DNA of 64,000 nucleotides. Origin: Fibrobacter sp. UWB11 (lineage in GTDB: Bacteria; Fibrobacterota; Fibrobacteria; Fibrobacterales; Fibrobacteraceae). The stretch is taken from the NCBI RefSeq assembly GCF_900143015.1, contig NZ_FSRT01000001.1:930001-994000 (forward strand), written 5' to 3'. The position numbers and the translations under genes were made by a program. This document shows, one piece after another, positions 1-9,734 of the stretch. Every line of letters starts with the position of its first letter. Within the stretch, counting starts at the first letter, position 1. A model generated the notes under the pieces. It had not been told where the DNA came from and did not search any database. It saw nothing but the letters and a program-made list of their open reading frames with translations.

Positions 1-1
1 A

Positions 2-517
2 ATGCTCGATACGCCGACTTCGGGCGAGATCTTGTTCAAGGGCAAGCCGCTTAGCAAGTTCAATAGCGAAGAACGCGATATGTACCACCGTTCGCATGTG
101 GGATTTGTGTTTCAGTTCCATCACTTGCTCACGGAATTTACGGCGCTCGAAAACGTTTGCGTGCCGGGACGCATTCTCGGAACTCCAGAAAAGGAATGTC
201 GCGAACGTGCTGAAATGCTTTTGGAAACGGTCGGACTTAAGGAACGCCTCAAGCACTTGCCGCGTGAACTTTCGGGCGGTGAACGCCAGCGAATTGCAAT
301 CGCGCGTGCGCTCATGAACAACCCGTCCCTCGTTTTTGCAGATGAACCGAGCGGTAATTTGGACGAAGCGAATTCGGCGAAATTGAACGAACTCTTTGGC
401 GAACTCAACGAAAAGTTCCATCAGGCGTTTTTGATTGTGACGCACGATGAAAAACTTGCGCAGTTTGCAAAACGCCGTGTGATTATGCATAATGGTGTTA
501 TTCAGAATGCGGAGTAG
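2..517 (+). CDS. lolD: LolD-like lipoprotein-export ABC transporter ATPase (5' partial)
   Basis: This is the C-terminal 171 residues of an ABC ATPase; the reading frame is open at the left edge, so the Walker A motif lies outside the window. Visible parts are the Q-loop region (FQFHHLL, about residues 38-43), the signature LSGGERQ (about 90-96), Walker B ending in DEPSGNLD (about 114-121) and the H-loop histidine in VTHDE. The stretch LDTPTSGEI followed by FQFHHLL is characteristic of LolD, which powers release of outer-membrane lipoproteins from the inner membrane. A LolC/E permease would be expected upstream but cannot be seen. clpC follows 14 bases later, probably on the same transcript. 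MacB-like ATPases are the main alternative. Confidence 0.85.
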   Translation: MLDTPTSGEILFKGKPLSKFNSEERDMYHRSHVGFVFQFHHLLTEFTALENVCVPGRILGTPEKECRERAEMLLETVGLKERLKHLPRELSGGERQRIAIARALMNNPSLVFADEPSGNLDEANSAKLNELFGELNEKFHQAFLIVTHDEKLAQFAKRRVIMHNGVIQNAE

Positions 518-531
518 GTGGAAGGAAAGTT

Positions 532-3045
532 ATGGCAGATATTAACGGTATTTTTTCAGCTAAGGCAAAAGCAGCGCTGCAGGCGGCACGTATTGCAGCC
601 CGCAATTTAGGGAGCGACTGCGTTACGGTAGAACACCTTTTGTTTGGTCTTGTTCGCGAGGATTCTGGTGTTGCCTCGGAAACGCTCAAGGCTTTGAAGG
701 TCAACCTCACGGAACTCAGCGAGACTATCCAGCGTGCGTTGAGTACAAATGGCGGCCTTATGACGGTCGGTGGCGATGCCCACGGCGGTCTTTTAACGTT
801 TACGGCACAATGCAAGGCGGTGCTTTACAATGCCGCAAAGATTGCTAAGGAAGAAGGGGTCCAGTTCATTGGCCCGGAACATTTAATGCTTGCTATTTTG
901 CAGCAGACGGATTCTCCGGCGGCAGCGACACTTTCGACGTACAATGTGACGTTTGAAAACTACCAGGAAATGCTGATGCAAATCAAGCGTCAGGCTGATG
1001 GTCAACCGTTGGATGATGGTCAGCCCGAAGATGAACCGCGTGAACGTTATACGCAAACTCGTCAGGCTTCTCCGTCTCGTTCCAAGACTCCGATTCTCGA
1101 ACATTTCGGTCGTGATTTGACGGCTATGGCTCGCGCAGGCAAGCTTGACCCGATTATCGGTCGTGAAGCTGAAATTGAACGCTTGATTCAGATTCTTTGC
1201 CGTCGCAAAAAGAATAATCCTGCGCTTATCGGTGAACCGGGCGTGGGTAAGACTGCAATTATCGAAGGCTTGGCTCTCAAGATTGTGCAGCGCAAGATTC
1301 CGGATCTCTTGGCGAACAAGCGCGTGGTAACGCTTGACGTTGCTGCAATGGTGGCTGGTACAAAGTATCGAGGTCAGTTTGAAGAACGTGTGAAGGGTCT
1401 CATCATGGAACTTCAGCGCGTTGGCAATTCTGTGATTCTCTTTATCGATGAACTCCATACGATTGTGGGCGCCGGCGGTTCTGAAGGCAGCCTCGATGCA
1501 TCGAACATCTTTAAGCCCGCTCTTGCTCGTGGCGAACTCCAGTGCATTGGTGCTACGACTTTTGATGAATACCGCAAGTACATCGAAAAGGATGCCGCTC
1601 TAGAACGCCGATTCCAGACGATTGTGGTGAATCCGCCGACGGTTGAAGATTCAATTCAAATTTTGGATGGTCTCCGCCCGAAGTATGAACAACATCATAA
1701 TGTTCGTTACACGCCGGATGCGGTGCGTGCTGCAGTTGAACTGAGTGAACGCTATATTAGCGAACGCTTCTTGCCGGACAAGGCGATTGACGTGCTCGAC
1801 GAAGCGGGCGCGCGAGTTCGTTTGAATTCCATCAAGATTCCGCAAGACCTGCAGAACATGGAAGACGAACTCGGTGATTGCCTCCAGAAGAAAGAAGAAG
1901 CTGTCGCCAATCAGGATTACGCCTCTGCGGCGGAATACCGCGCCCGCGAAGAAGAATTGCAGAACAGCATTGCAGAACGCAAAAAGCAATTGCAAAACGA
2001 AAATACGGAAACGCCGATTGTCGATGATAACGTTATTCGTGACGTGATTAGCAAGATGACGGGAATCCCGGTTCGTAGGCTTGGTGACGAAGAAGCTCAG
2101 AAGCTCATCCATCTTGGCGACGAAATCAAACAGCGCGTGATTGGTCAGGATCAAGCTGTCGATGCGATTGTAAAATCTATTCGCCGTAGTCGTGCCGGTA
2201 TCCGCAACAACAAGCGCCCGATGGGAAGTTTCCTCTTCTTGGGCCCGACGGGTGTGGGTAAGACGGAACTCGCGAAGGTGCTTTGCAAGGAACTTTTCGG
2301 TAGTGAAGATTCGCTTGTGCGTATCGACATGAGCGAATACATGGAAAAACATAGCGTGAGCCGCTTGATTGGCGCTCCTCCGGGATATGTGGGCTTTGAA
2401 GATGGCGGTGGCCAGCTCAGTGAAAAGGTGCGCAAGCATCCGTATTCTGTGGTACTTTTGGATGAAATCGAAAAGGCGCATCCGGACATTTACAACTTGC
2501 TCCTCCAGATTTTGGACGATGGTATCTTGACCGATAGCTATGGCCGCAAAATCAACTTCAAGAATACGATTATCATCATGACGAGTAACGCCGGTGCTCG
2601 TGAAGTCCGCCATAGCAGTGGCATGGGCTTTACCAAGATGGGCGAGACGGATGATTACGAACGCATGGAAACCGCTATTCGCGAAGAAGTCAAGCGTGTA
2701 TTTTCACCGGAATTTTTGAACCGCGTGGATGAACAGATTGTGTTCCGTGCGCTTTCTAAACATGACCTCGTTTCTGTTGTGGACATCCAGATGGGATTCT
2801 TGCAGAAGAATCTTTCTGATCGTGGAATCCTCTTGGAAATGAGTCAGGAAGCAAAGGAATTTGTCGTAAACCACAATTACGATTCTTCCCTTGGAGCACG
2901 CCCCATCCGCCGTTCTATCCAGAATCTCGTTGAAGACGAAATCGCCGAAGGCCTTTTGCTTGGCTTGATGACGGACTTCTCCACGATTACGGTGGATGTC
3001 GAAAACGGCAAACTCTCCTTCAAGTGCGAAAAGATTAAGTCTTAG
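532..3045 (+). CDS. clpC: ClpC-type AAA+ unfoldase of the Clp protease
   Basis: The 837-residue protein has the full ClpC architecture: a double Clp-N repeat (about 1-145), first AAA+ domain with Walker A GEPGVGKT near residue 234 and Walker B FIDELH, a middle region with a UVR-like motif ([14 protein letters not shown], about 462-475), and a second AAA+ domain with GPTGVGKT near 570. The tripeptide MGF after the second-domain Walker B matches the position of the ClpP-binding loop, which ClpB lacks, and the middle domain is short; both point to ClpC. It should unfold cytoplasmic substrates for ClpP. A GGAAGGAAAG ribosome site precedes the ATG. No clpP is in the window. Confidence 0.92.
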   Translation: MADINGIFSAKAKAALQAARIAARNLGSDCVTVEHLLFGLVREDSGVASETLKALKVNLTELSETIQRALSTNGGLMTVGGDAHGGLLTFTAQCKAVLYNAAKIAKEEGVQFIGPEHLMLAILQQTDSPAAATLSTYNVTFENYQEMLMQIKRQADGQPLDDGQPEDEPRERYTQTRQASPSRSKTPILEHFGRDLTAMARAGKLDPIIGREAEIERLIQILCRRKKNNPALIGEPGVGKTAIIEGLALKIVQRKIPDLLANKRVVTLDVAAMVAGTKYRGQFEERVKGLIMELQRVGNSVILFIDELHTIVGAGGSEGSLDASNIFKPALARGELQCIGATTFDEYRKYIEKDAALERRFQTIVVNPPTVEDSIQILDGLRPKYEQHHNVRYTPDAVRAAVELSERYISERFLPDKAIDVLDEAGARVRLNSIKIPQDLQNMEDELGDCLQKKEEAVANQDYASAAEYRAREEELQNSIAERKKQLQNENTETPIVDDNVIRDVISKMTGIPVRRLGDEEAQKLIHLGDEIKQRVIGQDQAVDAIVKSIRRSRAGIRNNKRPMGSFLFLGPTGVGKTELAKVLCKELFGSEDSLVRIDMSEYMEKHSVSRLIGAPPGYVGFEDGGGQLSEKVRKHPYSVVLLDEIEKAHPDIYNLLLQILDDGILTDSYGRKINFKNTIIIMTSNAGAREVRHSSGMGFTKMGETDDYERMETAIREEVKRVFSPEFLNRVDEQIVFRALSKHDLVSVVDIQMGFLQKNLSDRGILLEMSQEAKEFVVNHNYDSSLGARPIRRSIQNLVEDEIAEGLLLGLMTDFSTITVDVENGKLSFKCEKIKS

Positions 3046-3051
3046 TTTTTC

Positions 3052-3059
3052 TATATTTG
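3052..3059 (+). promoter_or_regulatory. -10 element TATATTTG for adk
   Basis: TATATTTG lies directly after the clpC stop codon. Transcription should start near 3065, giving a leader of about 30 bases with a GAGG ribosome site before the adk ATG. Confidence 0.5.
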
Positions 3060-3095
3060 CCTCGGAATTTTAACAATCAACCTATGAGGTTATAA

Positions 3096-3692
3096 ATGTC
3101 TCAGATTTCTGCTGTTCTTATCTTCGGTGCTCCGGGTTCTGGCAAGGGCACAGTGGGTGCAAAGCTCGCTGCTACGACCGCTCTCAAGCACCTCTCCACG
3201 GGCGACATCTTCCGTGGCATCGCTCCGTCTAGCGAATCCGGCAAGCTCCTTGCTTCTTACTCCAGCAAGGGTCTCCTCGTCCCGGACGAAGCTACCGTTG
3301 AAATCTTCGGCCGCTTTGTTGAAGGTCTCGTGAACACGAACAAGCTCAACCCGGAAAAGGATACCCTCCTCCTCGATGGTATTCCTCGCACGGTTGCTCA
3401 GGTCGATCTCATCAAGCCGATCGTCGACGTGAAGCACATCTTCGTTCTCGATATCAAGGACGAAGCTACTATCGTTGCTCGCCTCCTCAACCGCGCCAAG
3501 ATCGAAGGCCGTAAGGACGACGCTGACGAAAACGTCATCAAGAACCGTCTCAAGGTTTACAAGGAATCCACCGCTAAGGTTCTCGAAAAGTACGATCCGA
3601 AGATCATCAGCCATATCGTTGGCGACAACACTCCGGACGAAGTCTTCCTCGATGTGCTCAAGGCATACGTGGACTTCACGAAGAACGCTTAA
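3096..3692 (+). CDS. adk: Adenylate kinase
   Basis: The protein is 198 residues long. It opens with the P-loop GAPGSGKGT (about residues 11-19), followed by the AMP-binding STGDIFR, the DGIPRT segment, and a short lid (GRKDDADENVIKNRL) without the zinc-finger insertion of long adenylate kinases. It interconverts ATP, AMP and ADP in the cytoplasm. UMP/CMP kinase is a sister family, but DGIPRT and STGDIFR favour Adk. The gene sits between its own promoter and a strong terminator, so it is probably monocistronic. Codon use is strongly biased (CTC, GCT, AAG), as expected of a highly expressed gene. Confidence 0.9.
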   Translation: MSQISAVLIFGAPGSGKGTVGAKLAATTALKHLSTGDIFRGIAPSSESGKLLASYSSKGLLVPDEATVEIFGRFVEGLVNTNKLNPEKDTLLLDGIPRTVAQVDLIKPIVDVKHIFVLDIKDEATIVARLLNRAKIEGRKDDADENVIKNRLKVYKESTAKVLEKYDPKIISHIVGDNTPDEVFLDVLKAYVDFTKNA

Positions 3693-3719
3693 TTCGTTCG
3701 CTGAACTTTATTCAGAATG

Positions 3720-3750
3720 CACCTTGCCTCGCGGCAGGGTGTTTTTTTTG
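3720..3750 (+). terminator. Rho-independent terminator after adk
   Basis: A 9-bp stem (CACCTTGCC with GGCAGGGTG, one G-U pair) closes a TCGC loop and is followed by eight T residues. Confidence 0.85.
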
Positions 3751-3774
3751 AACTGTTATGCCCGACTTTAGCAT

Positions 3775-3808
3775 GTCATTCCGGATTTATTTCGGAATCG
3801 CCTTCTTG
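3775..3808 (+). repeat. Interspersed palindrome, CCGGATTTATTCCGG family (diverged copy)
   Basis: GTCATTCCGGATTTATTTCGGAATCGCC resembles the palindromes at 10753, 27372 (inside rnhB) and 27766. Arms ATTCCG and CGGAAT flank a TTTA-type centre. Confidence 0.6.
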
Positions 3809-3912
3809 TATCGAAAAACACTATGCTGTGTCATATACGAAAATTCTTTAAATTTGACATTGAATTTTAACTAAAAATACGTATTTTGTGTCATAGTGGC
3901 ACGTGAATAGGG

Positions 3913-3920
3913 TATATTTG
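3913..3920 (+). promoter_or_regulatory. TATATTTG -10 element, 5 bases before the ATG (leaderless start)
   Basis: The element ends at 3920 and the ATG is at 3926, so the predicted transcription start falls on or next to the start codon. There is no Shine-Dalgarno. The 9-mer TGTGTCATA occurs upstream at 3827-3835 and 3887-3895; it could be an operator, but this is weak. Confidence 0.5.
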
Positions 3921-3925
3921 GTAAC

Positions 3926-4750
3926 ATGAAACCGATAACTGAATACAAAGATTACCATCCCTTGATCAAGGATTTCTACGAAGCGCAAAAGCGGACTTCG
4001 TACTTCTCCTGGCGGGAATTTGCGAAACTTGCGGGGTTTTCTTCACCGACTTACTTGCGACTTGTGAGCGAAGGCAAGAGCAATTTGAGCCGAGTGTCGA
4101 TGAACCGCATGATTTCGGCAATGGGGCTTGCGGGCTATGAAGCGAACTACTTCATTGCGCTCGTCAATTTTTGCAATGCCAAGGATGACGAAGCCAAAAA
4201 GCCGTATTGGAAAGAAATGCGCCAGATTGCTCTTGAATACAAAGTACGCATCGTTGATAAAGAGGCTGTCGAGTATTTCGATGGCTGGAAAAATCAGGTT
4301 GTTCGCGAACTTGCACCGATGATGAATGGGGCCACCCCAGGGCAGATGGCGAATACGTGCTGCAACGAAATCTCCGCTGCCGAAGTCAGCAAGTCGCTAG
4401 AGTTCCTGACGAAAGCGGGGTTCCTTAAAAAAGGTGCGGACGGCTCGTACCGTCAAACCGAAAAGAACGTGACTGCGTCAAAGGAAGGCTTGGCCTATGC
4501 AGTACATGCGATGCAGCACAAAATGTTGCAACTTGCCGATGAATCTATCGAACGCTATGAACCGCAAGATCGTAGCGTGTCGAGTGTGACTCTTACAGTC
4601 AACCGCGAATGCTACGAACGTATAGCGCAAGAAGTTGATGCGTTCCGGAAAAAAATTGCCGCAATGGCTTCGGAAACAGAAAAAGCTGATCAAATCTATC
4701 ATTTGAATATGCAACTGTTCCCGCTAACTTGGAAATTAAATAAAGATTAG
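3926..4750 (+). CDS. TIGR02147 family protein, probable DNA-binding regulator
   Basis: This 274-residue protein matches TIGR02147, a family I know mainly as a large paralogous set in Fibrobacter. It begins with the typical ITEYKDYHPLIKDFYEAQK segment, then FSWREFAKLAGFSSPTYLRLVSEGKSNLS (about 29-57), which looks like a helix-turn-helix, and the family core of FIALVNFCNAKDDEAKKPYWKEM. The C-terminal half (SAAEVSKSLEFLTKAGFLKK) resembles a winged helix. The molecular function is not established. The start is supported by a TATATTTG element 5 bases upstream. A lipoprotein gene follows after 10 bases, then a second one, suggesting an operon in which this protein controls surface lipoproteins. Confidence 0.85.
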   Translation: MKPITEYKDYHPLIKDFYEAQKRTSYFSWREFAKLAGFSSPTYLRLVSEGKSNLSRVSMNRMISAMGLAGYEANYFIALVNFCNAKDDEAKKPYWKEMRQIALEYKVRIVDKEAVEYFDGWKNQVVRELAPMMNGATPGQMANTCCNEISAAEVSKSLEFLTKAGFLKKGADGSYRQTEKNVTASKEGLAYAVHAMQHKMLQLADESIERYEPQDRSVSSVTLTVNRECYERIAQEVDAFRKKIAAMASETEKADQIYHLNMQLFPLTWKLNKD

Positions 4751-4760
4751 GAGGCTTAGT

Positions 4761-6068
4761 ATGAAAAAACTTTATAGTTTGTTTGCTCTTGGGGCTGTTT
4801 TGTTTGCCGCATGCTCCGACAATGCATCACCTGTTTCGGGCTCGACGAGTGTCCCGAATATGGGTAATAATTTAACGCCGAATTCGCCTGTGCTGTGCAG
4901 TGTGATGGGCGTGACGGATTCCTTGGAAGCTCTGGAAAAAGGTTGCATCTGGTCTCCTGAAATGTGGGGCCCAACAACGGGTTATCGCGTGCGCACCGGT
5001 TACGATAACGGGACGAATACTTCGGGTATCTGGACCGTGAGTACATTCCCTCAAGAAAATGCTTATGTTGATATGGTATGGCCTGGGAATGCGACTACAG
5101 AATATGATTCCATGGCACTTGCCGATGTTATAGACAAGTGTGGTGGAAACTTGTGCGGAAAAGTACTCTTTAAGGGCGGAAATAATATTCCTGCAAGTGA
5201 TTTTCATCCTAATACCCGTAGAGAAGTTTATTTTGATTTTTATCTAGCTGGTAAAGATGCTTCTGGAAAGTTTGAAAGCGTTGATGCCCGCGATATGGAT
5301 GGCATTTGCGTTTCGTTCTCGGGGCCTTTTTACATGTTACAACTTATACCTGATGATTCGTTGGCTGCGTTGATGGCTCCTGCCGTTTACGATTACTATT
5401 TGATGGGTACGCCTTCTAAGACCGATTCGAGTGTTAGGGAAAATTGCTATCCGAGAAATGCTTTTACGTTAAACGTAAATTACGGAAGGAATCCAAATTA
5501 TGTTTACCCATCGGTCGAAGAAATTTGGGCTCATTTAAAGGGTTTCCGTTTTGTGTTAGATGGTTATTTCTCTGTTGGAGATGATTATGAGCCCGAGTTT
5601 AAAATTGTTGGGGTAAGCCGCTATAATACTCCTAGAGTTTCTACGGATAACCTTCATCCGGTCAGGACGGATTGCGAACCTGTTTCTGTTGCGAGTTCTT
5701 TCTGTGAATGCGATTATTCGGATGATAGAGTAGAGATCATGAAAGGATATGCTGTTCTTGATAGTTTATTATCAAAATATCCAATGAATGGAGATGTCTA
5801 TGCATCGCTTTCGGATCCTGTGAAGGCTTGTGTTTATAATACTATACAAAGTTTGTCTCCTTTCTTTAATCAAATGATGGATATGACGAGGGAGAAAAAG
5901 CCTTGCGATAATCTGCTTCCAGAATATATTAAGTGTACTGACGGTTCTGTAAGTGAATCGGTTGAGTATATGGAAGTCAAGACGGAATTTGATGATAAAG
6001 TGGCCACCCAAGATGCTCGTGCTATTGCGGATTCACTTTCCAACTATTGCATGTCGTTAAATAATTGA
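4761..6068 (+). CDS. Hypothetical lipoprotein downstream of the TIGR02147 gene
   Basis: The 435-residue product begins MKKLYSLFALGAVLFAAC, a lipoprotein signal with lipobox FAAC and the acylated cysteine at residue 18; the next residue is Ser, which suits outer-membrane sorting. The mature part has several pairs of cysteines (for example CGGNLCG and CECDY) that may form disulfides. I recognise no domain. A strong AGGAGG ribosome site lies 7 bases before the ATG, and the gene is probably transcribed with the TIGR02147 gene and the next lipoprotein gene. Confidence 0.8.
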   Translation: MKKLYSLFALGAVLFAACSDNASPVSGSTSVPNMGNNLTPNSPVLCSVMGVTDSLEALEKGCIWSPEMWGPTTGYRVRTGYDNGTNTSGIWTVSTFPQENAYVDMVWPGNATTEYDSMALADVIDKCGGNLCGKVLFKGGNNIPASDFHPNTRREVYFDFYLAGKDASGKFESVDARDMDGICVSFSGPFYMLQLIPDDSLAALMAPAVYDYYLMGTPSKTDSSVRENCYPRNAFTLNVNYGRNPNYVYPSVEEIWAHLKGFRFVLDGYFSVGDDYEPEFKIVGVSRYNTPRVSTDNLHPVRTDCEPVSVASSFCECDYSDDRVEIMKGYAVLDSLLSKYPMNGDVYASLSDPVKACVYNTIQSLSPFFNQMMDMTREKKPCDNLLPEYIKCTDGSVSESVEYMEVKTEFDDKVATQDARAIADSLSNYCMSLNN

Positions 6069-6105
6069 ATCGTAATTGAATCATAAAAATGAGTTGGGGT
6101 GAAAT

Positions 6106-6987
6106 ATGGTTGTTTCTAAAATTGCTTATGCAATGTTGATGGCTGTTGCGTTGACGGCTTGCTCGGATGTTGGTGATTCGGTGACGGATCCCGCCCTGAA
6201 TGAACAGGATAATCGCATCGCTCTTGACAATATCACGGTTGAAGGCCATGCCTCGCGTCATCTATCTGCATCAGCTGCTGCAAATTCGGCGGTGTTGCGA
6301 CGTGTGGCGGATGCGGGTACCATTGTAAGGATGGCGGAACTGGATTCCGTTACCTTGGATACAACAGGAGTGGTGTTCTATAGTCGCTGCGATGGCTCTA
6401 CAGGTGAGTTTGCGTTTGATCATGTCTCGCTGCGTGGCCCGTATGTGAAAATTGAACTCGCTCCGTATGCGGAAAGCGATTCTTGGCAATGGAACGGTTC
6501 CTGGTCTTTTGATTTGTATGATCACGAAAGAGACCGCTTTGTAGCGACGTATAGCGTGATTGTTGATTTGAGAAAGTCAAGGACCGTTGATATAAACGCA
6601 ATGACATTTTTGGAAACTTTTCGTTTGCACCGTTTAGTCCGCTTGGGCTACAGTTTGGTCGATGCCAAAGAACGTGCCGATAAAGAAATCATGAGTGCAG
6701 TTGGGCTTTCTGGCGAAACTTTTGATTTTGACAAAAGAGAATATGTTCGTAACCGTGGCCACTTGATTGTCAATAATCTTTTAGAGGACTTGATTATTGA
6801 GTGGTCATCCTATGCATCGCCATTGCAGGTTGCAAATGCTTTTGGCAATAAGGGCTCGCTTTCAACGAATACTCCGATTAGGGAATTCTTTGTTGATGAA
6901 CTAAACGTGTGGAAAGAACAAAAATCTAATAGCGATAGCGCCATTGATTTTATAAAAAGGTTTATAGAGGCTCTTCAAGAAAAATAA
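6106..6987 (+). CDS. Hypothetical lipoprotein
   Basis: The 293-residue product begins MVVSKIAYAMLMAVALTAC, a lipoprotein signal with lipobox LTAC (cysteine at 19) followed by Ser-Asp. The mature region is mostly polar with no cysteine pairs like those of its neighbour, and I recognise no domain. A GGGGTGA ribosome site precedes the ATG. It follows the 4761 lipoprotein by 37 bases and is closed by a terminator, so it looks like the last gene of the TIGR02147 operon. Confidence 0.78.
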   Translation: MVVSKIAYAMLMAVALTACSDVGDSVTDPALNEQDNRIALDNITVEGHASRHLSASAAANSAVLRRVADAGTIVRMAELDSVTLDTTGVVFYSRCDGSTGEFAFDHVSLRGPYVKIELAPYAESDSWQWNGSWSFDLYDHERDRFVATYSVIVDLRKSRTVDINAMTFLETFRLHRLVRLGYSLVDAKERADKEIMSAVGLSGETFDFDKREYVRNRGHLIVNNLLEDLIIEWSSYASPLQVANAFGNKGSLSTNTPIREFFVDELNVWKEQKSNSDSAIDFIKRFIEALQEK

Positions 6988-6999
6988 AATCGATAGGAG

Positions 7000-7040
7000 G
7001 AAAAAAAGGCGGCCGGAGAAATCCGGTCGCTTTTCCTTTA
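7000..7040 (+). terminator. Terminator after the TIGR02147/lipoprotein operon
   Basis: GCGGCCGGA and TCCGGTCGC form a 9-bp stem with one G-U pair around a GAAA tetraloop, followed by TTTTCCTTTA. Confidence 0.8.
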
Positions 7041-7049
7041 AAGAAGGGA

Positions 7050-7152
7050 GATTCCCGGTCAAGCCGGGAATGACGCAGGAGCCGAGAGTAGCGCGAAAGC
7101 TTGCTTTCGCATTACCGAGGCGAACAAGTCAAGCCCCGTAGGGGAATGACAA
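7050..7152. repeat. Intergenic repeat mosaic with three palindromes
   Basis: Between two convergent genes lie ATTCCCGG/CCGGGAAT (7051-7072), a perfect GCGAAAGC-TT-GCTTTCGC hairpin (about 7095-7112) flanked by GCCGAGAGTAGC and ATTACCGAGGC, and CCCC-GTAG-GGG followed by AATGAC (7132-7150). The hairpin and its flanks resemble the variable-stem family at 38732, 55940, 56957 and 63772. Confidence 0.6.
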
Positions 7153-7157
7153 TGTCA

Positions 7158-8279
<1,122 letters not shown>

Positions 8280-8329
8280 TTAAAAATAGTAAATTGTAAG
8301 GTGTTCAAGTTTTTTCTTCGAGGTCTGAA

Positions 8330-9505
8330 GTGTTTTTTAGAATGTTAATTCTTGGTGTTTTGATGGTTTTTGTTGGCTGTGGTACAAATGAGAACCCAAA
8401 GCCTGTATCCGTTACGACTTATAGTGTTTTAGATTCAGTTCTTTTTAAAAAGTTTTTTGATGACAGAAACGCCGAGTTTGGTAATGAAATTAGTAAAATA
8501 TTTGAAGATATTGAAAAGCTCAATGTAAGGCAAAAGTCTGATAGTGCAAAACAGCAATGTACTTATAAGGTTTGCTTTTCAGACGTTGACGGAGTCATAA
8601 CTCGTCATCCTTGTTCCTTAGATTCTGCACTGCTTGTGAATGTGGTGAAGAAAATGAATGGTGAAGACTCTCTGAAGGGACTTCGTTTTAAACTGCAATC
8701 CATAAGCTACGCGCAATCTGTCATTGAAGACTTTCCGACAATGTCAAAAATAATTCTCAATGAGGATGGTTCTCTTGAAGCGACCTGTGCTTCAAAAGAA
8801 GGAAAGACTTGCAATCATCTTTATGCTCAAGTGGTTGTATCCAAGAAGTTTTCAATAGAGCGATTCCTAGAAGAAGAAGGTTCGACTTGGGTGCCGGAAA
8901 GTTACTATGTTAGCATCGATGAAAATAATTTCGCCAAAGATTTTGAAATGGCTTTACTGCTGGCCTCTATTTTTGAAAGGAGTCTTAAGCACTTCTATAG
9001 GGGAAATGAGGTTGATTCCTTGATTCCCTTTGAAATGTGTTATGAAAATGGTTTTGCGGTTCCCTGCGGATTGTCCCCAAAGGAGCGTGATATTGTGAAG
9101 AAAACAGTTGAGAATTATGGGGATACTTTAATTGCTGTTACTTACCAAAAAAGTCTAACAATGAATGCTTTTGCTTATGATGGAATGACTAGCAAGCATT
9201 TTTGCAAATCCCAGGACGGAATTCATTGCAGTGAATTGTATGCGCTAGTGAGGGAGAAAAATGAAGAATTAGAGAAGTTCTGTAAAATGCTTGAAGAAAA
9301 AAATGTAAAACATACATGTGCCGGAGCGATGGATTTGTGTTACGCTGTAGGTTCTAGAATGGCTTTGTATCGCTTTAGCACGAAGGATTTATATGCGGCA
9401 AAAGAAGAACTGTCGCATGGAGATATAATGCCGAGCAGCGATGGGATGTTGTACAAAAAAGACGGAACATACCTAGGTTTCGAAAAAAACTCATCGCTGA
9501 TGTGA
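8330..9505 (+). CDS. Hypothetical lipoprotein with cysteine pairs
   Basis: The product is 391 residues long with a lipoprotein signal ending in VFVGC (cysteine at 17). I chose the GTG at 8330 because GAGG lies 6 bases before it; the ATG at 8342 gives a shorter but still usable signal. The body contains a recurring pattern of Cys-x(3-5)-Cys segments (CTYKVC, CASKEGKTC, CKSQDGIHC), suggesting internal duplication and disulfides. It ends with IMPSSDGMLYKKDGTYLGFEK, and a decayed second copy of that ending lies just downstream (9576-9734). No known domain is recognised. Confidence 0.75.
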   Translation: MFFRMLILGVLMVFVGCGTNENPKPVSVTTYSVLDSVLFKKFFDDRNAEFGNEISKIFEDIEKLNVRQKSDSAKQQCTYKVCFSDVDGVITRHPCSLDSALLVNVVKKMNGEDSLKGLRFKLQSISYAQSVIEDFPTMSKIILNEDGSLEATCASKEGKTCNHLYAQVVVSKKFSIERFLEEEGSTWVPESYYVSIDENNFAKDFEMALLLASIFERSLKHFYRGNEVDSLIPFEMCYENGFAVPCGLSPKERDIVKKTVENYGDTLIAVTYQKSLTMNAFAYDGMTSKHFCKSQDGIHCSELYALVREKNEELEKFCKMLEEKNVKHTCAGAMDLCYAVGSRMALYRFSTKDLYAAKEELSHGDIMPSSDGMLYKKDGTYLGFEKNSSLM

Positions 9506-9575
9506 CAATGCCGCTTCCCGCGGGTGGAACTGCCGGTGTTCCTGCTTGATGAATTCTTTATCAATATGCGTATAA

Positions 9576-9734
9576 ATTTGCGTCGTACTTGGTAAAATCG
9601 TAATTGCCCCGATCCTTTTCGACTTGGGCCACGAAGACTTGATGCCTGAAAGTGAACATGACTTGTATCGAAAAGACGGCACAATTGTTGGTCGGGAAAA
9701 GATTTTTACAACTCCAATTCAGTTTGCTCGCTGA
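9576..9734 (+). pseudogene. Decayed 3' remnant of a paralogue of the 8330 lipoprotein gene
   Basis: Reading forward in one frame to the TGA at 9732, the translation contains GHEDLMPESEHDLYRKDGT and VGREK, which matches the C-terminal SHGDIMPSSDGMLYKKDGT and LGFEK of the neighbouring lipoprotein. An in-frame stop lies at 9573-9575 and there is no start codon. The last 29 bases overlap the 3' end of ruvB on the other strand and are not homologous. The remnant points to an old tandem duplication of the lipoprotein gene, later mostly deleted. Confidence 0.65.

Noticed and set aside
3854-3883. TTGACA as the -35 of the TIGR02147 gene
   Set aside because: It is too far from the TATATTTG at 3913, and the hexamers at normal spacing (TACGTA) are poor. 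It may be chance.
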